Assembly: GCA_007126995.1 (NCBI GenBank)
Contig: SLAD01000026.1
Coordinates: 1-5,527, forward strand
Reading direction: 5' to 3'
Length of the DNA stretch: 5,527 bases
DNA from: Kiritimatiellia bacterium
GTDB taxonomy: Bacteria > Verrucomicrobiota > Kiritimatiellia > SLAD01
The translations under genes and the position numbers were made by a program. Positions within the stretch are counted from its first letter, which is position 1, and every line of letters starts with the position of its first letter. The notes beneath the pieces were generated by a model that was not told the origin of the DNA, did no database searches, and saw only the letters and a program-made list of their open reading frames with translations. Positions 1-5,515 of this stretch are shown here, piece by piece.

Positions 1-2
1 AG

Positions 3-1868
3 TTGCGTGAGCGCGTCGAAGATGTGGTGCTGAATCGGCGCAACGACGCGACGGAACGACTGATGGAGATCGCGGGCGACTATACCGGCGAGGCACGCAA
101 GAAGGTGCAGGATCTCACCTGGCGCGAGCAAGACGTCAATGGCCGCCTCGCTCATGCCCTCGTGCACGGCATCACGGATTACGTCGAATCAGACACCGAA
201 GAGGCGCGCCAAAACTTTGAGCGTCCCATCCAAGTGATCGAAGGCCCGCTGATGGATGGCATGAAGATCGTGGGTGACCTATTCGGTGCCGGCAAAATGT
301 TCCTGCCCCAAGTGGTCAAAAGCGCGCGGGTAATGAAGAAGGCGGTCGCCTATCTGATCCCCTTCATCGAGGAGGAGAAGCGCGCTTCGGCCTCGACCGA
401 AACCAACGGCAAGGTGCTGATTGCGACCGTGAAGGGTGACGTGCACGACATCGGCAAAAACATCGTCGCCGTCGTCTTGCGGTGCAACAACTATGAGGTC
501 ATCGACATGGGCGTGATGGTGCCCTGCGCCAAAATTCTCGACAAAGCCATCGAGGAAAAGGTCGACGTGATCGGACTCAGCGGCCTGATCACGCCGTCGC
601 TCGACGAAATGGTGCATGTCGCCGCCGAGATGACGAGGGAAGGATTTACCATTCCCCTCTTGATCGGTGGCGCGACCACCTCGAAGGTGCATACCGCGGT
701 CAAAATCGAGCCCAAGTATGAGCATGGCGTGATTCACGTCACCGATGCCTCGCGCGCCGTCGGCGTGGTCAGCCAACTCCTGAACAAGGAACAGCGCGGC
801 GGCTATCTGTCGGGCGTGCAATCGGACTACACCGAAATTCGCGAACGACACAAGGGCAAGAAGGCCAAGTCCAATTTCTACACGTTGGAGGAGGCGCGCC
901 AGCATAAACTGCCGACTGACTGGACCACGTATCGCCCCCCTGCCCCGACCTTCCTTGGCGTGCGCGGATTCCGCGAATACTCGCTGGAGACTTTACGCAA
1001 GTACATTGATTGGACGCCGTTCTTCGCCACGTGGGAGCTTGCCGGTCAGTACCCGCGTATTCTAGAAGATGAAGTGGTCGGCGAAGAGGCCCGCACGCTT
1101 TTTGCTGATGCCAATGCCATGCTGGACCGCCTGATCGCGGAGCAATGGATCAAGGCACATGCCGCCATCGGTTTCTTCCCAGCCAACTCCATCAATGACG
1201 ATGACATCGAGATTTACATGGACGACACGCGGACTGAGGTGCGGGCCGTCATTCACTGCTTACGGCAGCAAATGGTCAAACCACCCGGCCGCCCCAATAT
1301 GTGTTTAGCGGACTTCGTCGCACCGAAAGAAAGCGGCGTGAAGGATTACATCGGCGGATTTGCGGTTACCGCAGGTGATGGCACGGATGCGGTCGCCGCC
1401 CGGTTCGAGGCTGACCATGATGACTACAACAGTATCATGATCAAGGCGTTGTGTGACCGCTTGGCCGAAGCCTTTGCCGAACACATGCATGAGCGGGTGC
1501 GCCGCGCGTTCTGGGGCTACGCAATCGACGAGTCGCTCGACAACGACGCGTTGATTGCCGAGAAGTATCGCGGCATTCGTCCCGCACCGGGCTATCCGGC
1601 CTGTCCGGATCACACCGAAAAGGGCGGGCTGTTCGAGTTGATTGATGCCACCGCACACACTGGCCTGACCTTGACCGAAAGCTACGCGATGTGGCCGACG
1701 GCGGCCGTCAGCGGAATGTATTTTGCTCACCCCGAGTCGGCCTATTTTGGCATTGGAAAGATTAATCGTGATCAAGTGGAAGAGTATGCTCAGCGTAAAG
1801 GGATGGATTTACCCGTCGCGCAACGCTGGCTGTCCCCCATCCTCGGCTATGATCCGGACGAAGCGTAA
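3..1868 (+). CDS. metH: Cobalamin-dependent methionine synthase, C-terminal half (5' end outside window)
   Basis: MetH transfers a methyl group from 5-methyltetrahydrofolate through cob(I)alamin to homocysteine, making methionine in the cytoplasm. The reading frame is open to the left edge, so the gene begins upstream; the roughly 1,200-residue family length means about half is present and the homocysteine- and folate-binding modules are missing. In fragment numbering, the four-helix cap domain spans about 40-126, with the RPIQVIEGPLMDGM and GKMFLPQVVKSARVM blocks. The Rossmann-like B12 domain spans about 136-262. It carries DVHDIG (D146, H148 is the lower axial cobalt ligand), the GLSGLITPS block (S199 lies where the ligand-network serine is expected) and the IGGATTS loop. 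The reactivation domain, which binds S-adenosylmethionine for reductive remethylation, spans about 300-615, with YIDWTPFF, PRILEDEVVG, IRPAPGYPACPDHTEK (524-540) and the terminal RKGM and LGYDPD motifs. No frameshift or missing key residue is visible. The next gene follows after 9 bases, suggesting one transcript. The identification is very secure from remembered similarity to E. coli MetH. Confidence 0.97.
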   Translation: MRERVEDVVLNRRNDATERLMEIAGDYTGEARKKVQDLTWREQDVNGRLAHALVHGITDYVESDTEEARQNFERPIQVIEGPLMDGMKIVGDLFGAGKMFLPQVVKSARVMKKAVAYLIPFIEEEKRASASTETNGKVLIATVKGDVHDIGKNIVAVVLRCNNYEVIDMGVMVPCAKILDKAIEEKVDVIGLSGLITPSLDEMVHVAAEMTREGFTIPLLIGGATTSKVHTAVKIEPKYEHGVIHVTDASRAVGVVSQLLNKEQRGGYLSGVQSDYTEIRERHKGKKAKSNFYTLEEARQHKLPTDWTTYRPPAPTFLGVRGFREYSLETLRKYIDWTPFFATWELAGQYPRILEDEVVGEEARTLFADANAMLDRLIAEQWIKAHAAIGFFPANSINDDDIEIYMDDTRTEVRAVIHCLRQQMVKPPGRPNMCLADFVAPKESGVKDYIGGFAVTAGDGTDAVAARFEADHDDYNSIMIKALCDRLAEAFAEHMHERVRRAFWGYAIDESLDNDALIAEKYRGIRPAPGYPACPDHTEKGGLFELIDATAHTGLTLTESYAMWPTAAVSGMYFAHPESAYFGIGKINRDQVEEYAQRKGMDLPVAQRWLSPILGYDPDEA

Positions 1869-1877
1869 AGGTTACCG

Positions 1878-2390
1878 ATGACTTATCAAGAGATCGACTG
1901 GAGTTCGTGGAAGCCCGCCGAACGGGCAACCCTCATTTTCGTTATTCGCGATCAGCAAGTGTTGCTGATTCATAAGAAACGCGGACTGGGTGCCGGCAAA
2001 ATCAACGGCCCTGGCGGACGCCTCGATCCCGGCGAAACGTCAGCGGAATGTGCCGTGCGCGAGGTGGAGGAGGAAGTCTGCGTTACACCGAAGAATCTCC
2101 GGCTCTGTGGCGAATTGCAGTTCCAGTTCGTCGACGGCCATTCCATCCATGGCCTCATTTATCGCGGCGATGACATCGAGGGCGATCTGCAAGAGACGAT
2201 CGAAGCGATCCCCTTCTGGTGTCCGCTGGACGAGATCCCGTACGGCAAGATGTGGATGGACGATCGCATTTGGTTTCCGCTGATGCTGACGGACCGCTAT
2301 TTCATCGGCCGCTTCTTATTTGATGACGATCTCATGCTGGGCTGCGAAATCCTCCCGCAAGACGGACCGCCCGCCGAAGCCCCGTTCTGA
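1878..2390 (+). CDS. MTH1-type Nudix hydrolase (8-oxo-dGTP diphosphatase-like)
   Basis: This 170-residue cytoplasmic protein probably hydrolyses oxidised purine nucleoside triphosphates to monophosphates, cleaning the nucleotide pool. The Nudix box runs from G47 to V69: G47, E53, R61, E62, E65 and E66 fit GX5EX7REUXEEXGU, but the penultimate conserved glycine is Cys68. The resemblance to human MTH1 extends well beyond the box. KKRGLGAGKINGPGG (33-47) matches the MTH1 strand and loop with the base-recognising asparagine (N43 here). FWCPLDEIPYGKMWMDD (113-129) places W126, D128 and D129 where MTH1 has W117, D119 and D120. The following WFPLML and F-x-G-x-F-x-F pattern also matches. The ATG is preceded by AAAGG at 1867-1871, six bases upstream, and lies nine bases after the metH stop, so the genes are probably co-transcribed. 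The functional link to metH is unclear. Family assignment is firm; substrate preference (8-oxo-dGTP, 2-OH-dATP or another) is inferred. Confidence 0.9.
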   Translation: MTYQEIDWSSWKPAERATLIFVIRDQQVLLIHKKRGLGAGKINGPGGRLDPGETSAECAVREVEEEVCVTPKNLRLCGELQFQFVDGHSIHGLIYRGDDIEGDLQETIEAIPFWCPLDEIPYGKMWMDDRIWFPLMLTDRYFIGRFLFDDDLMLGCEILPQDGPPAEAPF

Positions 2391-2433
2391 TTTCGGGCTG
2401 ATCAGTTCGCTAAAGAAGTGCAACGCCCAAATA

Positions 2434-2479
2434 GCCCGCGTCCTAACCCTCCGTAGGCGGGCAGGCAGGACGCGGCTAC
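2434..2479 (-). repeat. REP-like unit A, minus orientation, enlarged loop
   Basis: On the minus strand it begins GTAGCCGCGTCC (2479-2468) and closes with GGACGCGGGC (2443-2434), giving a GC-rich stem with one bulged G. The loop is 24 bases rather than 4. It ends in GTTA next to the closing arm, as if about 20 bases had been inserted in front of the usual GTTA tetraloop. The arms otherwise align with unit C. Confidence 0.65.
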
Positions 2480-2487
2480 ATTGCCTC

Positions 2488-2512
2488 GTAGCTGCCGCCG
2501 TTAGGCGGTGGA
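2488..2512 (+). repeat. REP-like unit B, plus orientation
   Basis: Begins GTAGCTGCCGCC, loop GTTA (2500-2503), then GGCGGTGG. The core stem CCGCC/GGCGG pairs perfectly, followed by G-T and T-G wobbles and a C-G pair. The last base is A instead of C, which breaks the outermost pair present in unit D. Flanking GCCT (2483-2486) and AGGC (2517-2520) can extend the structure. Confidence 0.7.
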
Positions 2513-2542
2513 TAACAGGCCAAGCCGCCTCAGCCGCTACTT

Positions 2543-2567
2543 GCCACGTTCTAACGAACGCGGCTAC
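2543..2567 (-). repeat. REP-like unit C, minus orientation
   Basis: On the minus strand it begins GTAGCCGCGTTC, has loop GTTA, then GAACGTGGC. It is the same 25-base length as units B and D and aligns with them without gaps. The three stem pairs nearest the loop-closing pair are G-C, T-A and T-A here, against C-G, G-C and C-G in B and D, so pairing is kept by compensating changes. Confidence 0.7.
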
Positions 2568-2589
2568 AAGTTCCCTAACCGCACTCCTC

Positions 2590-2614
2590 GTAGCTGCCGC
2601 CGTTAGGCGGTGGC
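2590..2614 (+). repeat. REP-like unit D, plus orientation
   Basis: Begins GTAGCTGCCGCC, loop GTTA (2602-2605), then GGCGGTGGC. The core stem (2593-2601 with 2606-2614) is fully paired apart from two wobbles. TA (2591-2592) with TA (2615-2616) and then CTCG (2587-2590) with CGAG (2618-2621) extend it around a bulge. It is the best-formed hairpin of the four and differs from unit B by one base over the shared 33-base segment. Confidence 0.7.
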
Positions 2615-2618
2615 TAAC

Positions 2619-2740
2619 GAGCACTCCCCAATGCAGTGTCACATATCTCGTGCCACGACAACATAATCGCGTTGCGATGACTGCGTGTGATTGGTTGAGG
2701 ATCCTGCCCGGACTGAACAAGCTGTCCGGCACGCGCGGTG
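2619..2740. other. Non-coding remainder of the convergent gap
   Basis: Together with the repeat cluster this completes the 350-base gene-free stretch after the Nudix stop. I see no convincing gene. Open frames crossing the region translate the hairpin repeats into duplicated peptides and lack family resemblance. The only structure noted is the inverted repeat at 2705-2731, listed separately. Confidence 0.5.
2705..2731 (-). terminator. Possible weak hairpin terminator after the minus-strand gene pair
   Basis: Nine bases beyond the stop of the small membrane-protein gene, TGCCGGAC and GTCCGGGCA (minus-strand reading) form a GC-rich stem with one bulged G and a 10-base loop. No T-run follows on the minus strand, so it is not a canonical intrinsic terminator. 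It may only protect a transcript end. Confidence 0.3.
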
Positions 2741-3112
2741 TTACCGTCGGCCTTGCAGAAAGATAAGGCGTTCAAGATCGCGATGAATTTCGGGCGGTTC
2801 ATAGATCACACCGACGATCGCCGCAACGACCAGCCCTTGTGGGATAATCATGAGTGGTCCGGTCAACAGCCTACCGAGTCCCTGTCCGGACATGCGCGCG
2901 CCCAGTCCCATACAAACAGGATACAAGAGCACCACGAGGGCGAACGACACGGCCAGCCCCCATCGTGACCACTCAACCGACTGGGTACCGTCCGAGATCA
3001 AGTAGGTAAAGGTTGGTGAAGGGATAAACATCAAACCAACGAACAAAACCGCGAGGTAAAGCAAGATGCCCCTAATGTTGGGTCGAAACCATGCTGACTT
3101 TATACGGATCAT
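2741..3112 (-). CDS. Small three-helix membrane protein, function unknown
   Basis: The 123-residue product is unrecognised. Three hydrophobic stretches fit membrane helices at about residues 14-31 (ILLYLAVLFVGLMFI core), 50-71 and 82-104. A basic N-terminus and a charged C-terminal tail (EPPEIHRDLERL) flank them. No signal-peptide cleavage site, catalytic motif or metal-binding cluster is apparent. The ATG at 3112-3110 has only a modest ribosome site, GAG six to eight bases upstream or a too-close AGG. An in-frame ATG seven codons upstream is cut off by TAA at 3124-3122 and so cannot serve. The gene starts 32 bases after the stop of the neighbouring membrane-protein gene on the same strand, so the two probably form one transcript and may act together at the inner membrane. 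The hydrophobic pattern makes it very likely real; no function is offered. Confidence 0.7.
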   Translation of the reverse strand: MIRIKSAWFRPNIRGILLYLAVLFVGLMFIPSPTFTYLISDGTQSVEWSRWGLAVSFALVVLLYPVCMGLGARMSGQGLGRLLTGPLMIIPQGLVVAAIVGVIYEPPEIHRDLERLIFLQGRR

Positions 3113-3144
3113 CGCCTGCTCTTAGCCGATCATTTCTCCGCAGT

Positions 3145-3666
3145 CTATGTCTCAACATCTGCGCCGGACTTGCGTGGCGCTTTGACGGCGTGCCAGAAGA
3201 TGATGGGCCACGTAATGAGCGCGGATAAGAGACCGAGGTAAAGCGGGTCCGTGGCGTATGCTAGCCCGCGATGATAATCGCTGATCCGTTCTGACATCTC
3301 GGCGAAATCCATATTGGCCAGAGAATCCCATTCATGCAGCAATGCCACATCCAGATTCGAAAAAATAAATCCCTGCGCGGTGGCCAGCATCCCCAGAAAA
3401 ACCGGGAACATCGAGAAGCCGTACAACCCGATCAGGGTCGTGGCCCGCCAATCGGCGTAGTGGCGCGCGGTAGCCGTCATCAGCAGCGTCAGAAACGTGA
3501 TAAACACAATGACAAACGGGACGGGGCCCCGCTGGGCGACCAATGCATAAAAGTAGGCGCGGCCAATGGAATCGCTATCTGCTAACGGCTGGATCGCAAG
3601 ATATAAACCTGCGGTCAGGAAGAACGCATAGACCGGCGCATAGCGGTATCGAATCATTCGCTTCAT
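3145..3666 (-). CDS. Four-helix integral membrane protein, function unknown
   Basis: With the ATG at 3666 the product has 173 residues. Hydrophobic segments lie at about 10-27, 48-67, 76-102 and 142-161, with a hydrophilic, acidic stretch (about 104-140, including DFAEMSERISDYH) between the third and fourth. The motifs RGPVPFVIVFITF, FLGMLATAQGF and GLAYATDPLYLGLLSALITWP faintly recall the MotA/TolQ/ExbB proton-channel fold (a Gly-rich third helix, then GL-x-x-A-x-x-x-x-LGL), but this is pattern memory only. The frame stays open upstream to a TTG at 3825, adding 53 mostly polar residues. I reject that extension because it starts with TTG, crosses the divergent promoter region and overlaps the opposite operon's leader. 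An ATG at 3657 is another possible start and would leave a more normal leader behind the candidate promoter. The 3-helix gene follows after 32 bases. Confidence 0.75.
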   Translation of the reverse strand: MKRMIRYRYAPVYAFFLTAGLYLAIQPLADSDSIGRAYFYALVAQRGPVPFVIVFITFLTLLMTATARHYADWRATTLIGLYGFSMFPVFLGMLATAQGFIFSNLDVALLHEWDSLANMDFAEMSERISDYHRGLAYATDPLYLGLLSALITWPIIFWHAVKAPRKSGADVET

Positions 3667-3676
3667 AACGGTTCTG

Positions 3677-3705
3677 TTTATACTCAACCCCGCTTGTATT
3701 GTCTG
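3677..3705 (-). promoter_or_regulatory. Candidate sigma70 promoter for the membrane-protein pair
   Basis: On the minus strand, CAGACA (3705-3700) and TATAAA (3682-3677) are separated by 17 bases, matching TTGACA and TATAAT at 4/6 and 5/6 positions. Transcription would begin near 3670, a few bases ahead of the ATG at 3666. That implies an almost leaderless message for that start, or a short leader for the ATG at 3657. Consensus matching by eye only. Confidence 0.3.
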
Positions 3706-3824
3706 TCTCTTTCCGACTTCGACATCATCCGCATGACCAGATTCAAACGGAATTTTGGCTATATTTTCAGCATCAGCTTCGATACTGTTAGATCCTCGTG
3801 CGGGGAAACCGAGAGGATAATGCA
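3706..3824. other. Divergent intergenic region, upstream side of the glycosyltransferase operon
   Basis: This stretch separates the minus-strand membrane genes from the plus-strand operon and should hold the operon promoter. TATATT at 3760-3765 is a fair -10 hexamer, but the nearest -35-like ATGACC (3733-3738) sits 21 bases away, so I do not call it. GAGAGG at 3811-3816 is a good ribosome site for the ATG at 3825. No operator palindrome stands out. Confidence 0.35.
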
Positions 3825-3917
3825 ATGCTACGCAAGGCGGATATCACCCTTAAAGATTATGATCTATCGATGGACGGCTTGCCGGCGGACAACCCAAACA
3901 GGGGCCGAATGCCATGA
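3825..3917 (+). CDS. Candidate 30-residue leader gene coupled to the glycosyltransferase
   Basis: A 30-codon frame opens with ATG at 3825 and ends with TGA at 3915-3917, sharing ATGA with the glycosyltransferase start at 3914. GAGAGG at 3811-3816 lies eight bases before the ATG, a better ribosome site than many full genes in the window have. The peptide is hydrophilic: a basic start (MLRKAD), an acidic middle (KDYDLSMDG, 10-18) and a Pro/Asn/Arg-rich end. It has no membrane segment or motif I recognise. It could be a real small protein, a leader that couples translation into the glycosyltransferase, or the remnant of a longer gene. The glycosyltransferase has its own AGGGG site, so coupling is not obligatory. 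The evidence is positional, not homology. Confidence 0.4.
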   Translation: MLRKADITLKDYDLSMDGLPADNPNRGRMP

Positions 3918-4864
3918 CGACCTTGTCCGTTATTGTTCCGGTATACAACGAGCAGGATTCGCTGACGGAATTGGCGACCGGCATTCTGGCGCATATCCCC
4001 GACGATATAGAATTGGTCCAATTGCTCTTCGTCGATGATGGCAGCACCGATGATTCATTTGATGTCTTGAGAGCGCTTTGCAAAGAGCATCCGGTGATTG
4101 GGGCCATTCGTTTACCTGTGAACCGAGGAAAGGCAGAGGCCCTGGATGTGGGATTCCGGCATGCAATGGGAGATATTGTCATAACCATGGATGCGGATTT
4201 GCAGGATGATCCTGCTGAGATTCCCCGGTTCATTGATAAACTAAGCGAGGGATATGATCTGGTCTCGGGCTGGAAAGGAGCTCGACAAGATCCCTGGCAC
4301 AAGACCTGGCCGTCTAAACTGTTTAATGCGGTCGTTGCCCGCGTGTTCAAAATCCCGCTGCGAGATTTCAATTGTGGATTCAAAGCCTATAGGCGCCGGC
4401 TGGTCGATCAGTTGAGCCTATATGGAGAGCTGCACCGCTATATCCCGGTTCTGGCGCACTCAGAGGGGGCTACGATGGTGGACTTGCCTGTACAGCACCA
4501 CCCTCGGAGACATGGACAATCGAAGTATGGCGCTGGCCGTTTATTCAAGGGATTCTTGGATATGTTGACCGTGTTGGTCACAACGCGTTTTTTGAAACGT
4601 CCGCTACATCTCTTCGGAGGGGTCGGCTTGATTTTTGCCTTCGCAGGCGGGGCGATTCTCATCTATCTCGCGGCTTTGTGGATAGGCGGACTGCGCCCCA
4701 TCGGCAACCGCCCGTTATTATTCTACGGCATGGCTTTTCTCATCCTTGGGGTACAAATAGTATCACTGGGCATCGTGGCAGAGTTATTTCTGAAATTCAA
4801 TCACCGTCGCGAAAAGCCCGTGACGTCAGTCATGCTTGGTTGTGTAAAAGAACACAGTGGGTAG
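3914..4864 (+). CDS. Family 2 polyprenyl-phosphate glycosyltransferase (DPM1/GtrB/ArnC-like)
   Basis: This 316-residue enzyme probably transfers a sugar from a nucleotide donor to undecaprenyl phosphate on the cytoplasmic face of the inner membrane, making a lipid-linked sugar for later use in the envelope. The GT-A domain fills residues 1-220. VIVPVYNEQDSL (6-17) and FVDDGSTDDS (39-48) bind the nucleotide, and NRGKAEAL (70-77) follows. DADLQDDP (93-100) holds the metal-binding DxD (D93, D95). DFNCGFKAYRR (151-161), the LHRYIPVL block (173-180) and HPRRHGQSKYG (196-206) are typical of the polyprenyl-phosphate group. Two membrane helices at about 232-258 and 268-294 give the GtrB/ArnC topology, ending in a basic cytoplasmic tail. 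The start has AGGGG at 3900-3904, nine bases upstream. The methyltransferase gene follows after 21 bases. Sugar and acceptor cannot be read from the sequence; mannose, glucose or a modified sugar are all possible. Confidence 0.92.
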   Translation: MTTLSVIVPVYNEQDSLTELATGILAHIPDDIELVQLLFVDDGSTDDSFDVLRALCKEHPVIGAIRLPVNRGKAEALDVGFRHAMGDIVITMDADLQDDPAEIPRFIDKLSEGYDLVSGWKGARQDPWHKTWPSKLFNAVVARVFKIPLRDFNCGFKAYRRRLVDQLSLYGELHRYIPVLAHSEGATMVDLPVQHHPRRHGQSKYGAGRLFKGFLDMLTVLVTTRFLKRPLHLFGGVGLIFAFAGGAILIYLAALWIGGLRPIGNRPLLFYGMAFLILGVQIVSLGIVAELFLKFNHRREKPVTSVMLGCVKEHSG

Positions 4865-4872
4865 ACTTATTT

Positions 4873-4878
4873 GAGGAG
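4873..4878 (+). promoter_or_regulatory. Ribosome binding site fixing the methyltransferase start
   Basis: GAGGAG lies seven bases ahead of the GTG at 4886. The longer frame from TTG at 4871 would place this site inside the coding sequence and has no good site of its own, so GTG is preferred. Confidence 0.7.
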
Positions 4879-4885
4879 TAAGGCC

Positions 4886-5515
4886 GTGAGAAATGATGCT
4901 AGCTCACAAATTCCGTTATCCGACAATCTTCGGAAGTACAAGAGCCGGAACCCGTTGAAAAGGATTCTGTTGTCTAGATTTATAAAGCAGTTACTGGACG
5001 TGTACTCAGAAAAGAGAGGAAAGGAGTTGCTCGAGGTAGGCTGCGGAGAAGGAATGTTGCTGAAGGAATTTGCCCAACGTTGGCCGTCCCTGAAACTGTC
5101 GGGATTGGACGTTAGTCCAGATGCAATTCGTGCAGCAGAGCGTATCGCTCCGGAAGCCTCTCTGCTCGAAGGTAGCGCTTTCGACTTGCCTTTCGAATCC
5201 GATTCGTTCGATACGGTGTTGTGCGTCGAGGTCTTAGAACACTTGTCCGATCCGGCCAGGGCAATGCAGGAAATAGCCCGGGTCGCATCGCAACGCATTA
5301 TTCTCAGTGTGCCGCATGAACCTTGGTTCCGGCTAGGCAACCTCGCGGTTTTGAGCCATCCGCTGACATTGGGGAATCCACCCGATCACTGTAATCATTG
5401 GCGCGTTGGAAGTTTCTTATCCTGGGCTTCAGAGTGGATGGACATTGAACGCGTCGAAACACCCTTCCCTTGGATAATCAGCTCAGGAAAACCAAAGTCG
5501 CTGGGAGCCAATTGA
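4886..5515 (+). CDS. Class I SAM-dependent methyltransferase
   Basis: The 209-residue product methylates an unidentified small molecule, sugar or lipid using S-adenosylmethionine. The Rossmann-fold signature is clear. Motif I is LLEVGCGEG (48-56). The acidic residue after beta-2 is D75 in GLDVSPDAI, the expected ribose-binding position. LPFESDSFDTVLCVEVLEHL (101-120) forms the motif II/III region of the Methyltransf_11 type, and SVPHEPWFRLGNL (141-153) plus GNPPDHCNHW (163-172) resemble a subgroup I associate with envelope and polyketide-like gene clusters. There is no signal peptide or membrane helix, so it is cytosolic. GTG is chosen as start because of the ribosome site seven bases upstream. 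It lies 21 bases after the glycosyltransferase stop, pointing to one operon and a shared glycan or lipid pathway. The substrate is not deducible; a sugar O-methylation, a lipid headgroup or a quinone-like substrate are possible. Confidence 0.88.
   Translation: MRNDASSQIPLSDNLRKYKSRNPLKRILLSRFIKQLLDVYSEKRGKELLEVGCGEGMLLKEFAQRWPSLKLSGLDVSPDAIRAAERIAPEASLLEGSAFDLPFESDSFDTVLCVEVLEHLSDPARAMQEIARVASQRIILSVPHEPWFRLGNLAVLSHPLTLGNPPDHCNHWRVGSFLSWASEWMDIERVETPFPWIISSGKPKSLGAN

Larger units (their letters stand above)
2434..2618. repeat. REP/BIME-like cluster of four GTAG-headed hairpins
   Basis: Four imperfect palindromes lie in the gap between the convergent Nudix gene and membrane-protein gene. Read 5' to 3', each begins GTAGC and folds into a hairpin; three have the tetraloop GTTA, and the fourth has GTTA at the end of a longer loop. 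Orientations alternate -, +, -, +, forming two head-to-head pairs (2434-2512 and 2543-2614) separated by 8 and 22 bases inside the pairs. A 33-base segment recurs with one mismatch at 2484-2516 and 2586-2618, and ACGCGGCTACA recurs at 2470-2480 and 2558-2568. Short dispersed hairpins with a 5' GTAG and inverted pairing are the hallmark of REP sequences organised as BIMEs, which RAYT (TnpA-REP, Y1 HUH) transposases mobilise. No such transposase is encoded here. The hairpins may also stabilise or end the convergent transcripts. The repeat structure is seen directly; the REP assignment is inference. Confidence 0.75.

Noticed and set aside
2374..2399. Terminator straddling the Nudix stop codon
   Set aside because: Only five-pair stems can form, they overlap the stop codon, and no T-run follows.
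2442..2608. Integron attC sites (CTAAC ... GTTAGGC with inner inverted arms)
   Set aside because: GTTAGGC fits the R' box, but the left ends do not fit RYYYAAC properly, there are no gene cassettes, and the GTTA motifs are explained as hairpin loops.
2434..2618. CRISPR array
   Set aside because: The repeats are palindromic, alternate in orientation and have unequal spacing; there are no regular unique spacers and no cas gene.
2316..2766. Protein-coding genes across the repeat cluster on either strand
   Set aside because: The frames simply translate the hairpin repeats, giving duplicated peptides such as HRLTAAATR, overlap the Nudix 3' end and show no family similarity.
3756..3773. Sigma54 promoter (TGGC ... 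GC)
   Set aside because: The GG-to-GC spacing is one base too long and the flanking bases do not match the consensus.
3667..3825. 53-residue N-terminal extension of the four-helix membrane protein
   Set aside because: It needs a TTG start, is polar and unlike the rest, and runs through the divergent promoter region and the opposite operon's ribosome site.
3820..4038. Alternative plus-strand frame starting at ATG 3820
   Set aside because: It is Arg/Cys-rich and lies mostly inside the well-supported glycosyltransferase gene in another frame.
4871..4885. TTG at 4871 as the methyltransferase start
   Set aside because: It would place the GAGGAG ribosome site inside the gene; GTG at 4886 has that site at normal distance.
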